From NCBI GenBank assembly GCA_013433145.1, contig CM024169.1, forward strand, positions 10,548,817 through 10,612,816: 64,000 bases of DNA, given 5' to 3'. The stretch is from Ascaris suum. Its lineage: Eukaryota > Nematoda > Chromadorea > Rhabditida > Ascarididae. The notes under the pieces were generated by a model. It had not been told where the DNA came from. It did no database searches and saw nothing but the letters and a program-made list of their open reading frames with translations. A program made the position numbers and the translations under genes. Below are positions 15,119 to 30,100 of this stretch, piece after piece; positions within the stretch are counted from its first letter, which is position 1, and the number at the start of each line of letters is the position of its first letter.

Positions 15119-17588
15119 TGTATTGAGCATGAAATCCGGTCAGGCAAATATTGGATTCGTTGTTTGCCTATTATTTTCTAAAACTATGCTTCAAGTAGTG
15201 AATATTCTACATCGACAACAATGTTTCAAAAATCTGTCAAAGATAGTGGAAAATTCTAAAATAGATTATTTTTTGAAAGACTCAATTAGAATGAAGAAAT
15301 CAACATTCGAATCATTTATTGCATTGAAATTACACTTATAATAACTCATTAAATATTTCTGATTGCACAAATGGAATTCGAAAATATTCTGAAGAAAAAA
15401 CTAAAGTTTGCAAAAGAAAACCAAAACGACACTATTGTATCGAATGTTCAGATCATCGGATGAAAAGGCCCCTCACTCAGATTTGCTTTTTTTTGATATA
15501 ATGTAGGTGTTATTGGCAACAACCTCTAAACAATTTTAAAATATTCAAAATTCGCCAAAATCACGAAAAATTTAGGAAATTCTTGAAAATATAATGTGAA
15601 TTTCACTTTTTCTCCACATATATTCCATAAATAGAGAAAAATATTTCCACATAAAATGTGCCAATGAGATTTCTCTAAAATTTTCATATGCGAATTCATA
15701 TTACAGAGTTGTAAAAAAAATTCTTACAATAGTTTGTTACGAAAAAAAAAGAGATGAAATTTTACTTTTCAAGGCGATAAATCACTAGGAAATCGCCATT
15801 TCAAACTCTCATTAAAATATGAGATCCATTTTATATTTTGTTTCATCAGTAAATTCAATCGTTTATAAAAAACGAAAACATTTAATTTTTCCGAAGGAAA
15901 TAAATATTGCAGTAGAATATTTCCATCGTTTTGAATATTCTCGTTGATTCGCAATGCTCGATGGATTATTGAATTATCACCACAACGTTGCTTTATCAAT
16001 TATCACCATTGCTCGAATAAGTCAGTAGTTCAACCCTACTTTCTATCGGTGAAAGCTTTTATGCAACTCAGACAGTAAAGCTATATCTGAACCACTTAAT
16101 AAACTCTGTCTTCGTCATCGCTTGTGGGCTAATAAATCGACTTAGTCCCACCTCATTCGCGAAATTCTTCCGTAACATTCACTGAATGCGGAAAAGTTTG
16201 GAAGAAACCATTTTTATGTTTTTCTTAAGTTTTGCAGAAAACTTTTCTAGCCCTTTCATATGAAGGTGATAGTTTTTCTCGTCTAACCTTTACATCACTT
16301 TGGAAAAATTGATGCAACTATTAATTCGCTTACAGCCTCCTAGTTAATTATTCATTGGACTCATTACTATGGAAAAATCTAATAAAATTGCAAAAAATAA
16401 AGTTCATCGTTTAAGATTTGAATTTGCGAATCTGAACGGAATAAACATTATGTTCAACTTTTCCTTTCCGGCATAAATCGTTGTCTGTCTACAATATATA
16501 AAAAAGCCAAGGTAGCTATTTCTCTTGGACGATGCCTATACATCTGAAAGAGAAATCCCCTATAAATGAACGCGCTGCAAGGAGAAAAGGTGTTGAAGCA
16601 GATGTAGACGCAAGTACTTGGCGCTTTCTCTGTTAGATAAGAACTACTTTTTTCCTAATAAACAGCAAAATAATTGCAGAAATTCGAGCATGAACAATGC
16701 AAAGCTTCACGTTCTGCCGTTTATTTCACCGTCCTTTTCAGCAGTTCAAAAATTTTACTCTCGAAACTCGCGAGCATCACCTTGTCCCCCTCCCCATTCC
16801 GCTCCCAATTAACTCCGCTTTGGGTCGGCAAAGTTTCATCTCTTTCTTGAGAATTTTCACATTTCCTTAAGTATTTGAAATATAATTGCACAATGACTTG
16901 CAAAGTTGCAAGCATATCTTGAACACTGCAATATTTTGAACATTGTAATCACCACTTTTCGTATAAATAAATAACTAATTATGCGAATTTCATACACTTT
17001 AAGTATCAAAAATGCAATTATAATTGCAACGTTTGCAATTTGCAATGAGTGATAATGTACCCAGCAGACGTACGGGGAATTGTCTTATAGTAGTGTCGCA
17101 TGCAATTTTGATGCCATTTTATCTCTAAAAACGTCAACTTTGTATTGATTCATTTCGTTATCTGCTTGTGGAGCATCTTATCTCTCATCTTTTTTCACAC
17201 TTAAGAAAAAAACCTTCAAGACAGTTGAGCTCTAATTGAAGAGGCCTTCATGATTTGAATGCAAACAGCCTATTTTCCACTATGAATTCTGAAATGTATC
17301 TTCAATGAGTTAATTATTAAGTAAAATGACTATAGCAATAGCTGAAAATCGATCTCGACATTTGATCACATGAAATAAGGTTGAATTTCAAAACAAAATT
17401 TATTCATACAAATGTCTTTAATGATGAAATTCTCGCTAGCAAAAATAATTTTCCTTCATTTTAGTTGAAAATTTTATAATAATAACACACACAAAAAAAA
17501 CACCAATAAAAAAAATATTTTGGAAAATTTTTTCCTTTTTACACGAAAATTTCTATAATTACAACAATAAAATAAGAAAAAAAAACAA
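15119..17588. other. Intergenic stretch, no gene recognised
   Basis: Low-complexity AT-rich DNA between the membrane-protein fragment and the 3' end of the F-box gene. Short frames have neither splice-site nor family support. Poly-A/T and AAATTTT tracts are common near 17440-17590, just downstream of the F-box stop codon in the transcribed direction. Confidence 0.5.
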
Positions 17589-20500
17589 TTAATCTTGAGC
17601 AATGCAACATGGAAGTGCGATCTTCTTTACATCGTATTTTTTGACAACATTAAATTCACATTCGTGAAGGTGATTAGTTAACGGTAATGTTGATTCGTTA
17701 TTCCATTCGTCGATTTTTCGTTGACTTTTACTAAATTCCCACACCTAAATAAATCTTTGCATTAGATTGGTGAAGAATTTTCCCATAAAATCGAAATTTT
17801 ATACTATTTGTTGCAAAAAAAAGGAAATTATTAAAGAGCATTTCAAATAGCAGAAAAAAAAAACGGAATTTAAAAATTTCCCAAAAATTTCGAGTATATT
17901 GCATCGAGATATGAAACTTATCACAACTTTATTTGCATAAAAATTTGCTTAAAGTGCATTAAAATATGAAAAAAGGATCACACAGTAATTAGTGACAATT
18001 ATGAAAGGATTTTAATCTATTGCACTAATTAGAAACAATACGAGAATATAGGAAATGCAAAAATTCGTCTAGTTGTGGCATCACAAGGGTAAACACTTTT
18101 ACCTGTTTAAAGAAAGCAATAATATGAAATTGGAATTTCATGGATTTAATAAATGAATTTACATTAATTTCCATCAAATACGATTAATCGCCTCTCTGTT
18201 ACATTTATGTCAATTTTGAAATGTATGAGAAATATTTGGCAAATGAAAGTCAATTGAAATATTTTATAATTTGGGATGTTCTGAGTGGAAAGAATAAAGC
18301 AAACATCCGTTAATAAAAGATGACTCTCTTATTTTGAGGTAATAAAAGACAACCCTCTCTTGTTTTAATTCAGTAGATGGTAAATCTCTTAATTTTTAGA
18401 GAATTATTTTCCGCTATTTTTGGTCGAAATTTTTCACCTGTTAATCTTGGCCACTATTTGCAGTAGATTATAAATTATTTTACGAGTTTAATTATTACCT
18501 GATAGGCATTACTTCGTGAAAAAATTCGAAATTGGCGAATGTGCACTTCTCCTCCAAAATTAAGCGAGGTCATGAATTAGAGGCGTAAGATAAAGGAACG
18601 GGAACGAGGGAGTTGGGGGAGAGGGAGGGGATATGGACGGGGTGGGGGGGGGTGTGGATTGACGAATTTTATACATAAGACGAAATACTTACAAAGCACT
18701 TCTCAGACCAATTGCCCGTTTCCGATTTTGCCCATTTGATATGCACCATTGCCGACGAAGCAAAATTTTTGAAGCATAAATTACGCAAGCGATGATTCGT
18801 TGCCGCTAAACATCGTAACGAGCCGCTATCCAAATATCGTAGAATTTCATATAGCACATCTTCGGGTAATTCACTCAATGACATACCCGTATAGGGTATT
18901 ATTGAGAACATTTCTGGTGGACAATGTACCACACATGATAAATACTGACTGAAACTGAAAAAAAAGTTGCTATTTACCTTTAGTAATTGTTTATTGAAGA
19001 TAAATTACTCATTGGTATTTAGTATGTGGAATTCAGTATACAGTTAATAACATCATCTAAATCTGAGTATTCTTATATGGTTTTTGTCTACTACCTAACC
19101 ACCAATTAAATAAACAACTCAAAGAGTCATGCAAGGGTACAACGACACTCGATTGGAAGTTAATTATACAAGGCAGAATAAAACTAAGCGCCTATAAAAA
19201 GCTCGACAAGATGAATTCAGATCAGGGAAGCAGTCCCAGACCTGCAACTATATCGCAAATTGCTTTGGCATCTCACTTCTTTTTCTCGATTCTAAACAGT
19301 ACCACGTAGAAATGTACCATAGAAACATAAGCATGAATGCGCCAAGTATAGACCGACCCTACTCGGACACCTGTTTAAGTTTTATTATTGGAGCAACAAA
19401 CTTTGCACATAAGAAAGAGTAATAAATAATCAGAACTCCAAGTTAAATATTAATTCGATATGCAAATAATGAAGAGATAGACAAACGCACAACTAAGCAA
19501 GCATCCCACAGTTATTAAATTAAAATATAGCCGAACAATAAATCGCATATTATCAATTCATATGAAAACACATCTTATCTACCAATAGTTTTCTTACAGC
19601 ATACTAATGAATCATCAGTTAGGCTACAGTATTACAGAAAATTGCAGTAATTTTTAAATAGTAATTGAAGAAAGTGGTCTCGAATGTTCAACAAAGAAAA
19701 AGAGAGCTAACCAACCTTAATGATCCCCATTTGGGTGATTTTTTGAAATAAAAGAAAGGACAACCATCAATATACATAGGACATCGACCGATATATTCAT
19801 CCGCTTCCATATGACATAATTTATAATGTTCACTATATTCATTACGTCGGAAATTTTCATTACAATAAAATGTATAAACAATAATACCGATACGATAACA
19901 CGACAGATTCTCAGCTTTTCGTACGAATGAGGATAAATGTTCGCGAACTATATCAATCTAAAATTGATAAAATTTTAATGCTTAAAACTTACTTCACATA
20001 ATTTATCGTTATTCATACCGAATATATGTCTATTACCTCCCTATCATTCATGGCAACTTTCTGCAAATCAAATACTCTCCCCTCCATACACCTCTCTACA
20101 AGAAACTTCTCTCATAAAATTCGCATAAGTGCAAAAACTTTATTTTATTTATTATAACAGTGCGCCTATTTATTGCAATGTAGAAAAAATAATATATGCA
20201 AGTATCAAGAAATGCGTATAATAAAAAGACAGAAAAAAAGCGCTTTATTTGTTTTATCAAAACCCGAAAATAAACCTTAGAATTCATGCAAAATTCAAGA
20301 ATTTTAGTCTATAATAAACGATATTTCTATTTATAATTAAGAATCGTATTGATCATATGAATTCTACATTCCACATTACCTCATCTGTTCATATCCTCGA
20401 CGATTTTATCAGAAATTAGTCTATATTAGTTATTTAGTTGCATGCATACCTTATCCCGACGAGTATCGAATAAAAGCACTGATATTGCCTCTGCCCGTCC

Positions 20501-22586
20501 ATGCACTCCCTCCCCCATCCATCCATCCCCTCCCCCTTCCCTCCTACCAACTCTCATCAAAGTTTCGAACTTTGGCATTTTTCCCAATTTTCCAAATTTC
20601 TCAGAAAAAGCGTTTATAAAGCCTATACAAAAAGAATTCCGCTCACTTACATAGAGTTTCCTCTGTTCATAGAAGGCAGGAATGAGTGAGATCTTGATCG
20701 CCGGTACTTTCACGTCGACATTCTCATCATTTTGCTCAATAAAATTGCCAAGTGTATGGAGATGTTGACTGGCCGGATCAATTTTGCATAGATAGCAATT
20801 TTCAAACGGCGATTTTCGTTTCTTGCGTAATTTCTCCTTTAAAATAATATCACATTACTTGGCGCTGTGCCAAATTCAAGCGCTCAAATCGTCTCGATCG
20901 GTTGATTTTTATTGATAAATTGAATCATTTAACCGGTAGATAACGGACAGTGAAACACTTCACTTAAAAATGGTTAAAAACACACCAGCTAATCGGTTAA
21001 ATTACCAGTCATCTGCCACATTCTTGACAAATATTTCAAGACGCGTTCCATATGTCTCAAAATTTTCGCCTGTTTTTGTTTATATCATTTGCGAGTAATT
21101 TTTTTCTAAACGTAAACGAACTAACGGACGAAGTAAAAATGGAATGGAGCGTCATATGCTAACTCCTAACAGATTGTTACAGTATTACTGGTACTGAAAT
21201 ATAATAAAATCTGTTAAGAAATGAGGCGAAGATATGAATTGAGCGAAGAAAAATATATGAAATAAAGAGATTTGCAAGATGGAAATTAGAGACTCATCAC
21301 TAACTTTCATAAGATTTTCCTCGTCACTGCTGTCGACATCAGCGAACGTCTTCTGAGGCTCAAGTGGAACCCTCAGCGGCATCAGAGGATGGAACGGATT
21401 CCAGAAATCACTCAGACGTTTACGCTCACTTCGACTTATTCGATACGACTCCAATAGCATTTCCTGTAATCATGTCACATAATAATACTTCAGCAGAAAT
21501 ATTAGGCACTAATATGACTTTTTGTTATATCTATAGTTAATTTCGCTCAGAGCGAACATAATCATTGACAAAAGACGTTCACTTGAAAAAACTTTTCGTA
21601 TATCATTGATAGGACTGAATGAAAAGACACACAGATAAACAAACAGACACAACCATGGTCGTTTCAGAGTTAGCAATGGCATATGCAAATTTGCATAACA
21701 TGCATTAAAACGCGGTGAAACGTCGCCCGCTGATGGCTGCAAACGGTAAGAGTTCAAGTGGAAACTTCGATCTTCGATTTTATGTTTGATTTCAGCCTAT
21801 GCTGAAGGATGAGGGAGAAGGGGGGGGGGAATATGAGACTCTAAACTATCCCACAAGAACAGTTAATTTTCATAAAAGTGTATTTATTTATTAAATGAAC
21901 GAAAGTCCTAGTCGTTTTTATTTCCACTTTTTTTTTAAAAAACAATAGTTAAATCTCCTCAAAAAAAGCAATTTGTCCTGAGAAAGAGAATAAAGACATA
22001 TTTTTTACTCATTAGTCCTGGTTTTTTGATTTTGTAAGTAATTCGCAAACTTGATCAACGATCGCAGCATTGACGTCGATCTCTGCAGGATCTGTTCGAC
22101 AACGAGGATCAACAATTTGCAATCCTTTTGCGATACGTTTCATTTTACGTTTCGCAAAACTGCTCAGAATTCGTCGATTCCATTGGACGGCGCAGAAGAC
22201 AACAGAAGCGCAACAATTTTCCAAATGTGCACCTATTCGTTCACGACGTAATACAAGCGGACATCCGCCTGATGCATTCGGACATGGCACACGTGCCTGA
22301 AATTTGCATTCTCTACATTCAATAAAGTGGAATAGTACTGTTCTACTCTACTTGAGTATTATTGCATTCAAGTGCGAAGGAAAACAATTGAATATTTTAC
22401 AAAAATTAGAAGGAAACGAACCTTGGAGCAGAGCAGAAGATGATCATCAAGCTTGCAAGGATGCAGTGGGACGGAGCATTCTGTACAAATAATCATTTTG
22501 CATTTGCTATAATTGCAGTTAATTTTATAACAGTAGCGACAATGTATATGATCGTCGATATCCAATGAACATTCCTCATACTCCAT
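17589..22586 (-). CDS. FBXO30/FBXO40-like F-box protein with N-terminal TRAF-type zinc finger
   Basis: Complete model of 471 codons in seven exons: 22586-22422, 22296-22051, 21463-21305, 20836-20651, 19957-19716, 18954-18693, 17744-17589 (stop TAA). All phases agree. Residues about 13-105 hold Cys/His pairs of a TRAF-like finger (HIHCRYCYKINC, then CTECSVPLHPCKLDDHLLLC and ASVVFCAVQWNR), matching the N-terminus of FBXO30. The exon 2/3 junction reads VDQ/EMLLES, another family motif. A central segment (YCNENFRRNEYSEHYKLCHM, then GRCPMYIDGCPFF) matches the FBXO30 region before the F-box. The F-box spans residues about 359-405 (LSELPEDVLYEILRYLDSGS), followed by VWEFSKSQRKIDEW. The family supplies substrate to SCF (Skp1-Cul1) ubiquitin ligases. 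The protein is shorter than vertebrate FBXO30 (about 745 residues), mainly in the linker. Exon 2 uses a weak GTTTGC donor, accepted because it restores the family motif. Confidence 0.88.
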
Positions 22587-22602
22587 ACACCGCTAAAATT
22601 TC
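22584..22602 (-). promoter_or_regulatory. Probable spliced-leader trans-splice acceptor of the F-box gene
   Basis: On the minus strand a GAAATTTTAG acceptor ends at 22593, and the ATG of the F-box gene starts 6 bases later at 22586. No upstream exon is needed for the family alignment. Such short leaders are typical of nematode SL trans-splicing. That the splice is trans rather than cis is inference. Confidence 0.5.
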
Positions 22603-22896
22603 AAAAAATTTTAGTCGTATTTCTTGAGAAGGAAAATAAAGCGAAAGTGAATATTATTAATACGAATGATAGCTTACAAATATAAATGTACAAATAACAT
22701 ATTTCCGTGTATTACTTTTATGTACTGAAATCAGCGGCTATATGTATATCACAGAGCGCAATGGGCAACGTTCTATAACCACAAGATTAACGACTCCACT
22801 TTCACATCCGAAACATGCTGGGCTATAAAGCGACGAAAACAACTACAAACAAAAAATGCAAGTGGCAAGGGAGTCAGTTACATACAAGCACGGCCG

Positions 22897-24460
<1,564 letters not shown>

Positions 24461-24673
24461 CTTGCAAGGCGGCATAAGCTTCATCAGCGTGTCGATCTAA
24501 CGCAGTGTCTGTTTTCTTACTCACCGATGGTGGCCTTGGTGCTCTATATTGATTGACGGTATTTCTCCTTGTTGCACGTGCAGTTCATGTGGATAACGCT
24601 GGTCGGTCTATGTGCAGCCTGCTTGCACATCAAACTTTGGAAACATTCCAATAAAGCAAGCGGTCTATCAATA

Positions 24674-24858
24674 TCAACTCTTATAGGTGACAAATGAAGA
24701 AATAGAGAGGAAAGGAAAAGAGCGACAACATAATTCTTACCTTCATATTTCCGGTAATGTTTAATACTCGACCGGTGATGGCGTTATGACACATTTTAGA
24801 GATGCATAACAAATATACTAATTGGAGTATATGACGATCAATGAAAATCACCTGGTCA
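24674..24858 (-). CDS. Possible C-terminal exons of a short-chain dehydrogenase-like protein
   Basis: Exon 24858-24741 has a T-rich acceptor (TTTAACGGTTAG) and a GTAAGA donor. It reads VIFIDRHILQLVYLLCISKM then CHNAITGRVLNITGNMK. The pattern of hydrophobic helix, small loop, ITGRVLNITG resembles the C-terminal 'VA-LV-YL--S----ITG--L-V-GG' end of SDR oxidoreductases. A short, pyrimidine-rich intron of about 61 bases (24740-24680) follows; the next exon closes at once with Ser-stop (stop at 24674). No upstream exon with the Rossmann motif or the Tyr-x3-Lys site was found, so the assignment is tentative and the gene may be partial or decayed. Confidence 0.28.
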
Positions 24859-25153
24859 CTAACCGTTAAACAAATTTGCATATTTGTTTAATTTGACTCA
24901 ATCACCCACTCACTTTGGTAGTTGTTAGCGCTTTGAAAGCATCTCACATTTATGCTATTATGAATTTCCGAAGTATATTAATATTGAATAATTTCAGTTA
25001 AGAAATTCTATTGTGACCAATAAATACGACCAATACCGTTGAAAAATAATAAGTATTACAGCATATTTAAAAGATAAAATATGAATATTTTCATTCATGG
25101 TTAAGGCGGAACGGTTGCCCAACTGGAAACGGAATCAAGTTTAGTCGGACTCT

Positions 25154-25306
25154 ATGAGTACGGCTAAATTGAAGTCCGGTCTCGATTACCACTACGATCG
25201 AAGTCAGTCTAGATCCCAATACTTTTTCATCGCCCTTGGGCTCATTTATCAGCGATGCTGTGGCATCATTACCATAATTTTATCACTTATCATAGTCATT
25301 AGTCAG
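25154..25306 (+). CDS. Possible first exon of a small membrane protein
   Basis: An AAGTTTAG acceptor lies 11 bases before an ATG. The frame reads MSTAKLKSGLDYHYDRSQSR, then a hydrophobic segment (CCGIITIILSLIIVIS) and a CAG/GTTTAT donor. The acceptor-ATG spacing suits a trans-spliced gene start. No following exon was found before smoothened starts at 27157. A stray plus-strand frame near 26385-26470 (DLLKTADIELEIELL then stop) could be a terminal exon, but the link is unproven. Confidence 0.28.
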
Positions 25307-25609
25307 GTTTATCAAAATATTGCCATAACTGTTTTGCGGTTAGCATTTTATAAATTTTCTCTAGAAATCAGCACTTTTTTTCGAAAATTTTCATCAAAAA
25401 AAAGTTGGCCAACATTACTTCAAAGCGTAAACGCTCCACCTGGAAACTGAGAGCGACATGCACTTCTAGACCTCATATGTGTGCTTCCTTATTGTTTGAT
25501 AATGCCCATTTATGCGTTACTTATAACAAAGTTTTGAAAAAAGACTATTATTATATGCTTACTATGATTATATAAAGTTTTTATCATACAACGAGGTAGG
25601 ATTATGGCA

Positions 25610-27156
25610 TCAAACCCCTACTGGATATAATCAATGAATTCTCAAAATTATATACTCGTTTAATTTTTAGTTATCAATTTTTTCGAGATATTCGATAACG
25701 AAACCATAATGATGCAACTTTTTCGAGCATCAGTGAAAAACTTGAAAGGTATTGGAAATGCGCAGGTTGGCAGCTATATACCTGGTAATCTTCCCGAATA
25801 TTCTCTATTTTGCTAATAGTTTTATACATTATCGTGAAAAATAACAATGGTCATTACAATATCAAAAGCAATTGAATGAGAAATTCCCATCGTCTGGCTT
25901 GACCAACGAAAAGAAGTTACATTTTTTGCTTCACTGCTAGCAATAAAATTTTATGCCCACATTTAAGACCTATAAAGTTGATTCGCCAAATTAACAAAAA
26001 AAATTGCGATAATAACATATTTATTGGACGTTATCTTCTCAGTGAATAAAGGCGAGAGGATTTTTCTGGATTATCGTTTTCATTTTTTTTAAAGCGGAAA
26101 TGATGGATTATTGCTTATTCCGACAAAAACATTTAAATGTAAGCATGCGTAAATCTCATTAATATTATTTTAGCTGATCCTTAATATAGTATAGGTTCTA
26201 ACTCCAGGAATTTCTTTTCGTACATGCACATTTTGTGGCTTATACCGATTGAACGAACTTCTAGTACTTCCATAATTTCCAAAGTTTCTTCTAAGGATTT
26301 CGATTTTCTCCCAGCTTTCTTCCTATTTGGCTTTGATATTTCCAATATATCCCAATATATCTCTAATCACCGTCTCATTTCCCTTTGACGTTGCAAATAC
26401 ATCAGATCTTTTGAAAACGGCCGATATTGAATTGGAAATTGAGTTGCTACATTTTTGCATTGTTTGAATTTAAACGACAATACTCTCAAAACGATCACTT
26501 CTGAATTGCACGTGCGCTGAATCTCGTTGAACGAGTACGAATGCATTTCCCATTTTTCTTGTTAAGGGGTTTTGGATGTAGTGAAATAAGTGTTGCAGTT
26601 ATAGCCGATGTATGTGGCATGACGTGTAACATGACGAGAATGCTTTCAGTCCATCAAATGTCGGTAGCGTTGTTCTCAATCCTAGAATTAGTAAGCGGGG
26701 TTGTTATCTTTGAGGTTTAGAGGGGAGGAGGGGGGTTGCAGATGAGGTAATATGTAATGGATCGAGGTTTTGTGCTGCTAGCTCAGTGAAACTATAATTT
26801 CCTTTGGTACGTTTTTGTCTTCTTGAGATGTGTATGTTTGTATTTCACTAACAAAATGCTTTCCAAAAATTTCATGCAAATTTTGTCCGCTAGTTCGTTT
26901 TTTTTTCTTGCCTGCTTATTGAGAGGTAGTTTTCCGGACGTTATCATTGTTAGGGATATTCTTCGTTTTTGTCTTCAATAACCTGAAGCGGAAGCCAGGT
27001 ATTTCTTTTGCACCTGTATAGAATCCTATGTTTTATTTGGCCTCTTTTAACAACCGTGATATTTATTATGCAACTTTTATTATGTTCATATAAAGTAATA
27101 ATATTGCAGGTATTGGGTGAATTGTTCATCGGTATGCACCTCTATAAAATATCGCA
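25610..27156. other. Intergenic region upstream of smoothened
   Basis: No secure gene. It presumably contains the promoter of the smoothened gene, but no core element could be identified by eye. A short G-rich stretch (GGGGAGGAGGGGGG) lies near 26722. Confidence 0.4.
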
Positions 27157-30100
27157 ATGCACTTGATATGGTTTTCTGTAATAATTGTTTCTTATTCATT
27201 TATATCGGATGCATCGTTGATTAATCGTCGATATGCCGATACAGCAATTCCCAACGATGGTTCTGATTACAATCCAAAATTAGAAAAGGTTTTAAGTTTC
27301 GTTAATTTTATTTTTTTTTTCCATTATTGTCTTTTGTTTTTCACCTAAGAAATTATGATTTATTGTTTTGCGAAACAAACATGCGCATTGAAAAAAAATA
27401 ATAGGCGCTGAGAATAGTAGTGGTGCTTGTATTTTTTATAAGTTTTAAAAATTTTCTACGATGATTTTCGCTTATTAGTCGTTACTCGCTATCTAAAATC
27501 GATCAGATTTTCATTGGTCGACGTGAAGAATATCGCTGAGTTTTTCTGATAGGAGCCTAGGTCTGTAACTTTCATTTATCAAGCATATATCACTTTAATA
27601 AATGCATAAAAATTGTGATTTTCAGCTTCTGAAGCAATTCATTCATAAGCATGCGAATTGCTCTCGTACCGAATGGGCATGTCAACGCAATTGTCGTCTA
27701 CAGTTCGTCGATAGAAGCACAGGACTATGTAAGCGACCACATCATAACGATCAATGCTTCGGTATACCGATTCGTTACAACTATACGTTAGATGCAACAG
27801 ATGTATTTACGACGCTCGACCGATACACATTGATTAGTCGCTTTCCGAGGTGGATTTTTTTTTTTTTGAACGTACATTAGACTGCTTTTTTATTGTAGAC
27901 AGTTTACTTATACGTAGGTAACTACAGAGCTCGTTGAGACGCGAGCGATGATGTAGTTGTTTCGAATTTTTCGTGACCGATCCCACAACTAGTTTTCTCC
28001 AGGTTATTAGTGAGGGTACTATCCGGAAGACATGAGCTAGGTGTTTTAACAACTTTTTGACGTTTTTGATGGCGGTACGCTCTGCTAAGAGTGAACTGAG
28101 GGATTGCAGTTAGAGAGTCCAAAAAAGGACCTCTGAATTGTTGAAAGTTAACAGCTGAGAAAAAACTGACGAATTTTTTCTACCGGTTATTGTTTAGCTG
28201 CGTGAGGTGCATATGCGTATGTGCACCAATACAAATGTGCGTATGTATACACGTGTGCGTTTTATATGTGTACACATATATAATTTTTATCTTTTGACAT
28301 ATATATAAGTATATATAATAATTATCTTTCGACGTATGTATACATATGTATAATTTTTCTTTTGGCATATACTCTTATGTATATATGAGATTTTCGTCCC
28401 GCATTATTTCTGATTCGAATTGGATAACTCTTTGTTCGCAACTATCCTCCTTTTTTGTACTTCGATAATTCTCTTTCAGGACGGTTTTCTCTTTCAGAAA
28501 CTACAAATGCTTGTACCCTCAGGAATTTTTCCTTTACCTTTTTTTATTTTGGTTTTTTTTAATATTTTCACGTCTCCATTTTCCTCTTAAATTTTGGGAC
28601 GAACCTCCTAGTGGTGTTATTAGATGAAGATGAGACCAAGGGATTCGCATACATATCACCTGCAGCACATCTTCAAAAACTATCCCTGTGCAACGCGTCA
28701 TGTTTGCAATCGCTGCATTTTTTTGTGCAGAGAAGAGGCTCAGTGCACTGACTGTGAGTTTAGCGCAGGTGGATCAGTTTGCACTTCGTTCAGCAGCATT
28801 TGCAGGTGTTGGTCTGCACTTGGCCCATTGCTGTGCGCCGTCGCCTACAGGCCATGCTCGAATCGTAGTTACTTCGAACTCACTATGACCAAGGTTAATC
28901 TTCAAAATTATTAGCGCTGTGTATCGTTCAGCGATCGGAGACTACACTCTGTGATGCCCAGTTGTAATAGATCACTGAAGTAATTCCCTGTCAAAAAGGG
29001 GGTTGTATCGTCACAGCTTACTGTGATATCGATTTCTGTTCCCTCTAACTTGCTCTTACGTTAAGGATATTTTAGAGTTCTGCTCATCAGCATTGTTTTG
29101 TTAAGCCTAGGTGCTCTTCAGTCAATATTATTTCATGAAAGTGGCATTATTTCGTCGTCGTTTATGGTGCATATGAATTTTAACGTTTTTGAATTGTGCA
29201 TTTATTCATGTTGTTGAACAGTTTTGCTTACAGCCAGGTTTTATGGAAATGTGGCAAGTGTTTCGTAAGGATATGTGCCATCGGGCTATGGGGCTATGTG
29301 CTTTCGTCGTTGATGGTGGTCTTTGGCCATCTTTCGTTAATTGCTCGCATAGTTCAGCTAACAAAATCGGAAGGCAGTTATTTTCGGATGGCTCATGTAA
29401 GGTATGCTTTAATATCAGTTTTACTTTCGAAGTTGAGTGTGGGAGAGAGAGTTTACTGCTCCCCAATTATAGGCTAGAAACTTGGAGGTGGATAAGAGGA
29501 GGGAATCGGGTGTGGAAGAGAATGATCTTTTTAAGTTCACGTCTGCGAGTGCACATGTCAAGTGAAAAAAAAGCGAATGCATTTCTGAGCGGAATTTAGT
29601 GAGCTGATCGCTGCTACCCAACATTCGCGGAGGTTTTTTTCTCAGAAATTTGTCTGCCCTCTTTTTTCACACACTTCTCCTTTTGTTTAGGAGAGTGATA
29701 TTATGTGGAGGGTGATGGTAGGAAAGCAATGAGGGTCACTGTGTTTCTCTGTGCACAAGCTGGTTGTTATATCGATAACTTGAAATGATTTCTCCGAAGG
29801 CACTCGAAATTAGATTGCAATTGGATGCGGTGCTCAAATTTTGCGGTATGTGTTTTTTTCGAAGTTTTTGGACATCTCAAGGATGATATCTAATAGCAAC
29901 AAACTTACCAAATTATGATGTCAATAGTTTGGTTGATAGAAGAACGATGTGACTGACCTGTTCATCGACCGCAATAATTTGTTGATGTCCTCTTGATGAT
30001 GAGTCGTAGGGAATTTCCACTGTAATTGCCCCAATGGTTCGCGTCTTGTCTAATTCGTTCTAATTGAGTTATTATCGTTTTATTGAAAATGCCGATTTTG

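Noticed and set aside
24482..24680. Plus-strand reading with a hydrophobic helix (FMWITLVGLCAACLHIKLW)
   Set aside because: It competes with minus-strand frames and has no partner exons. The strand could not be settled, so it is not listed as a gene.
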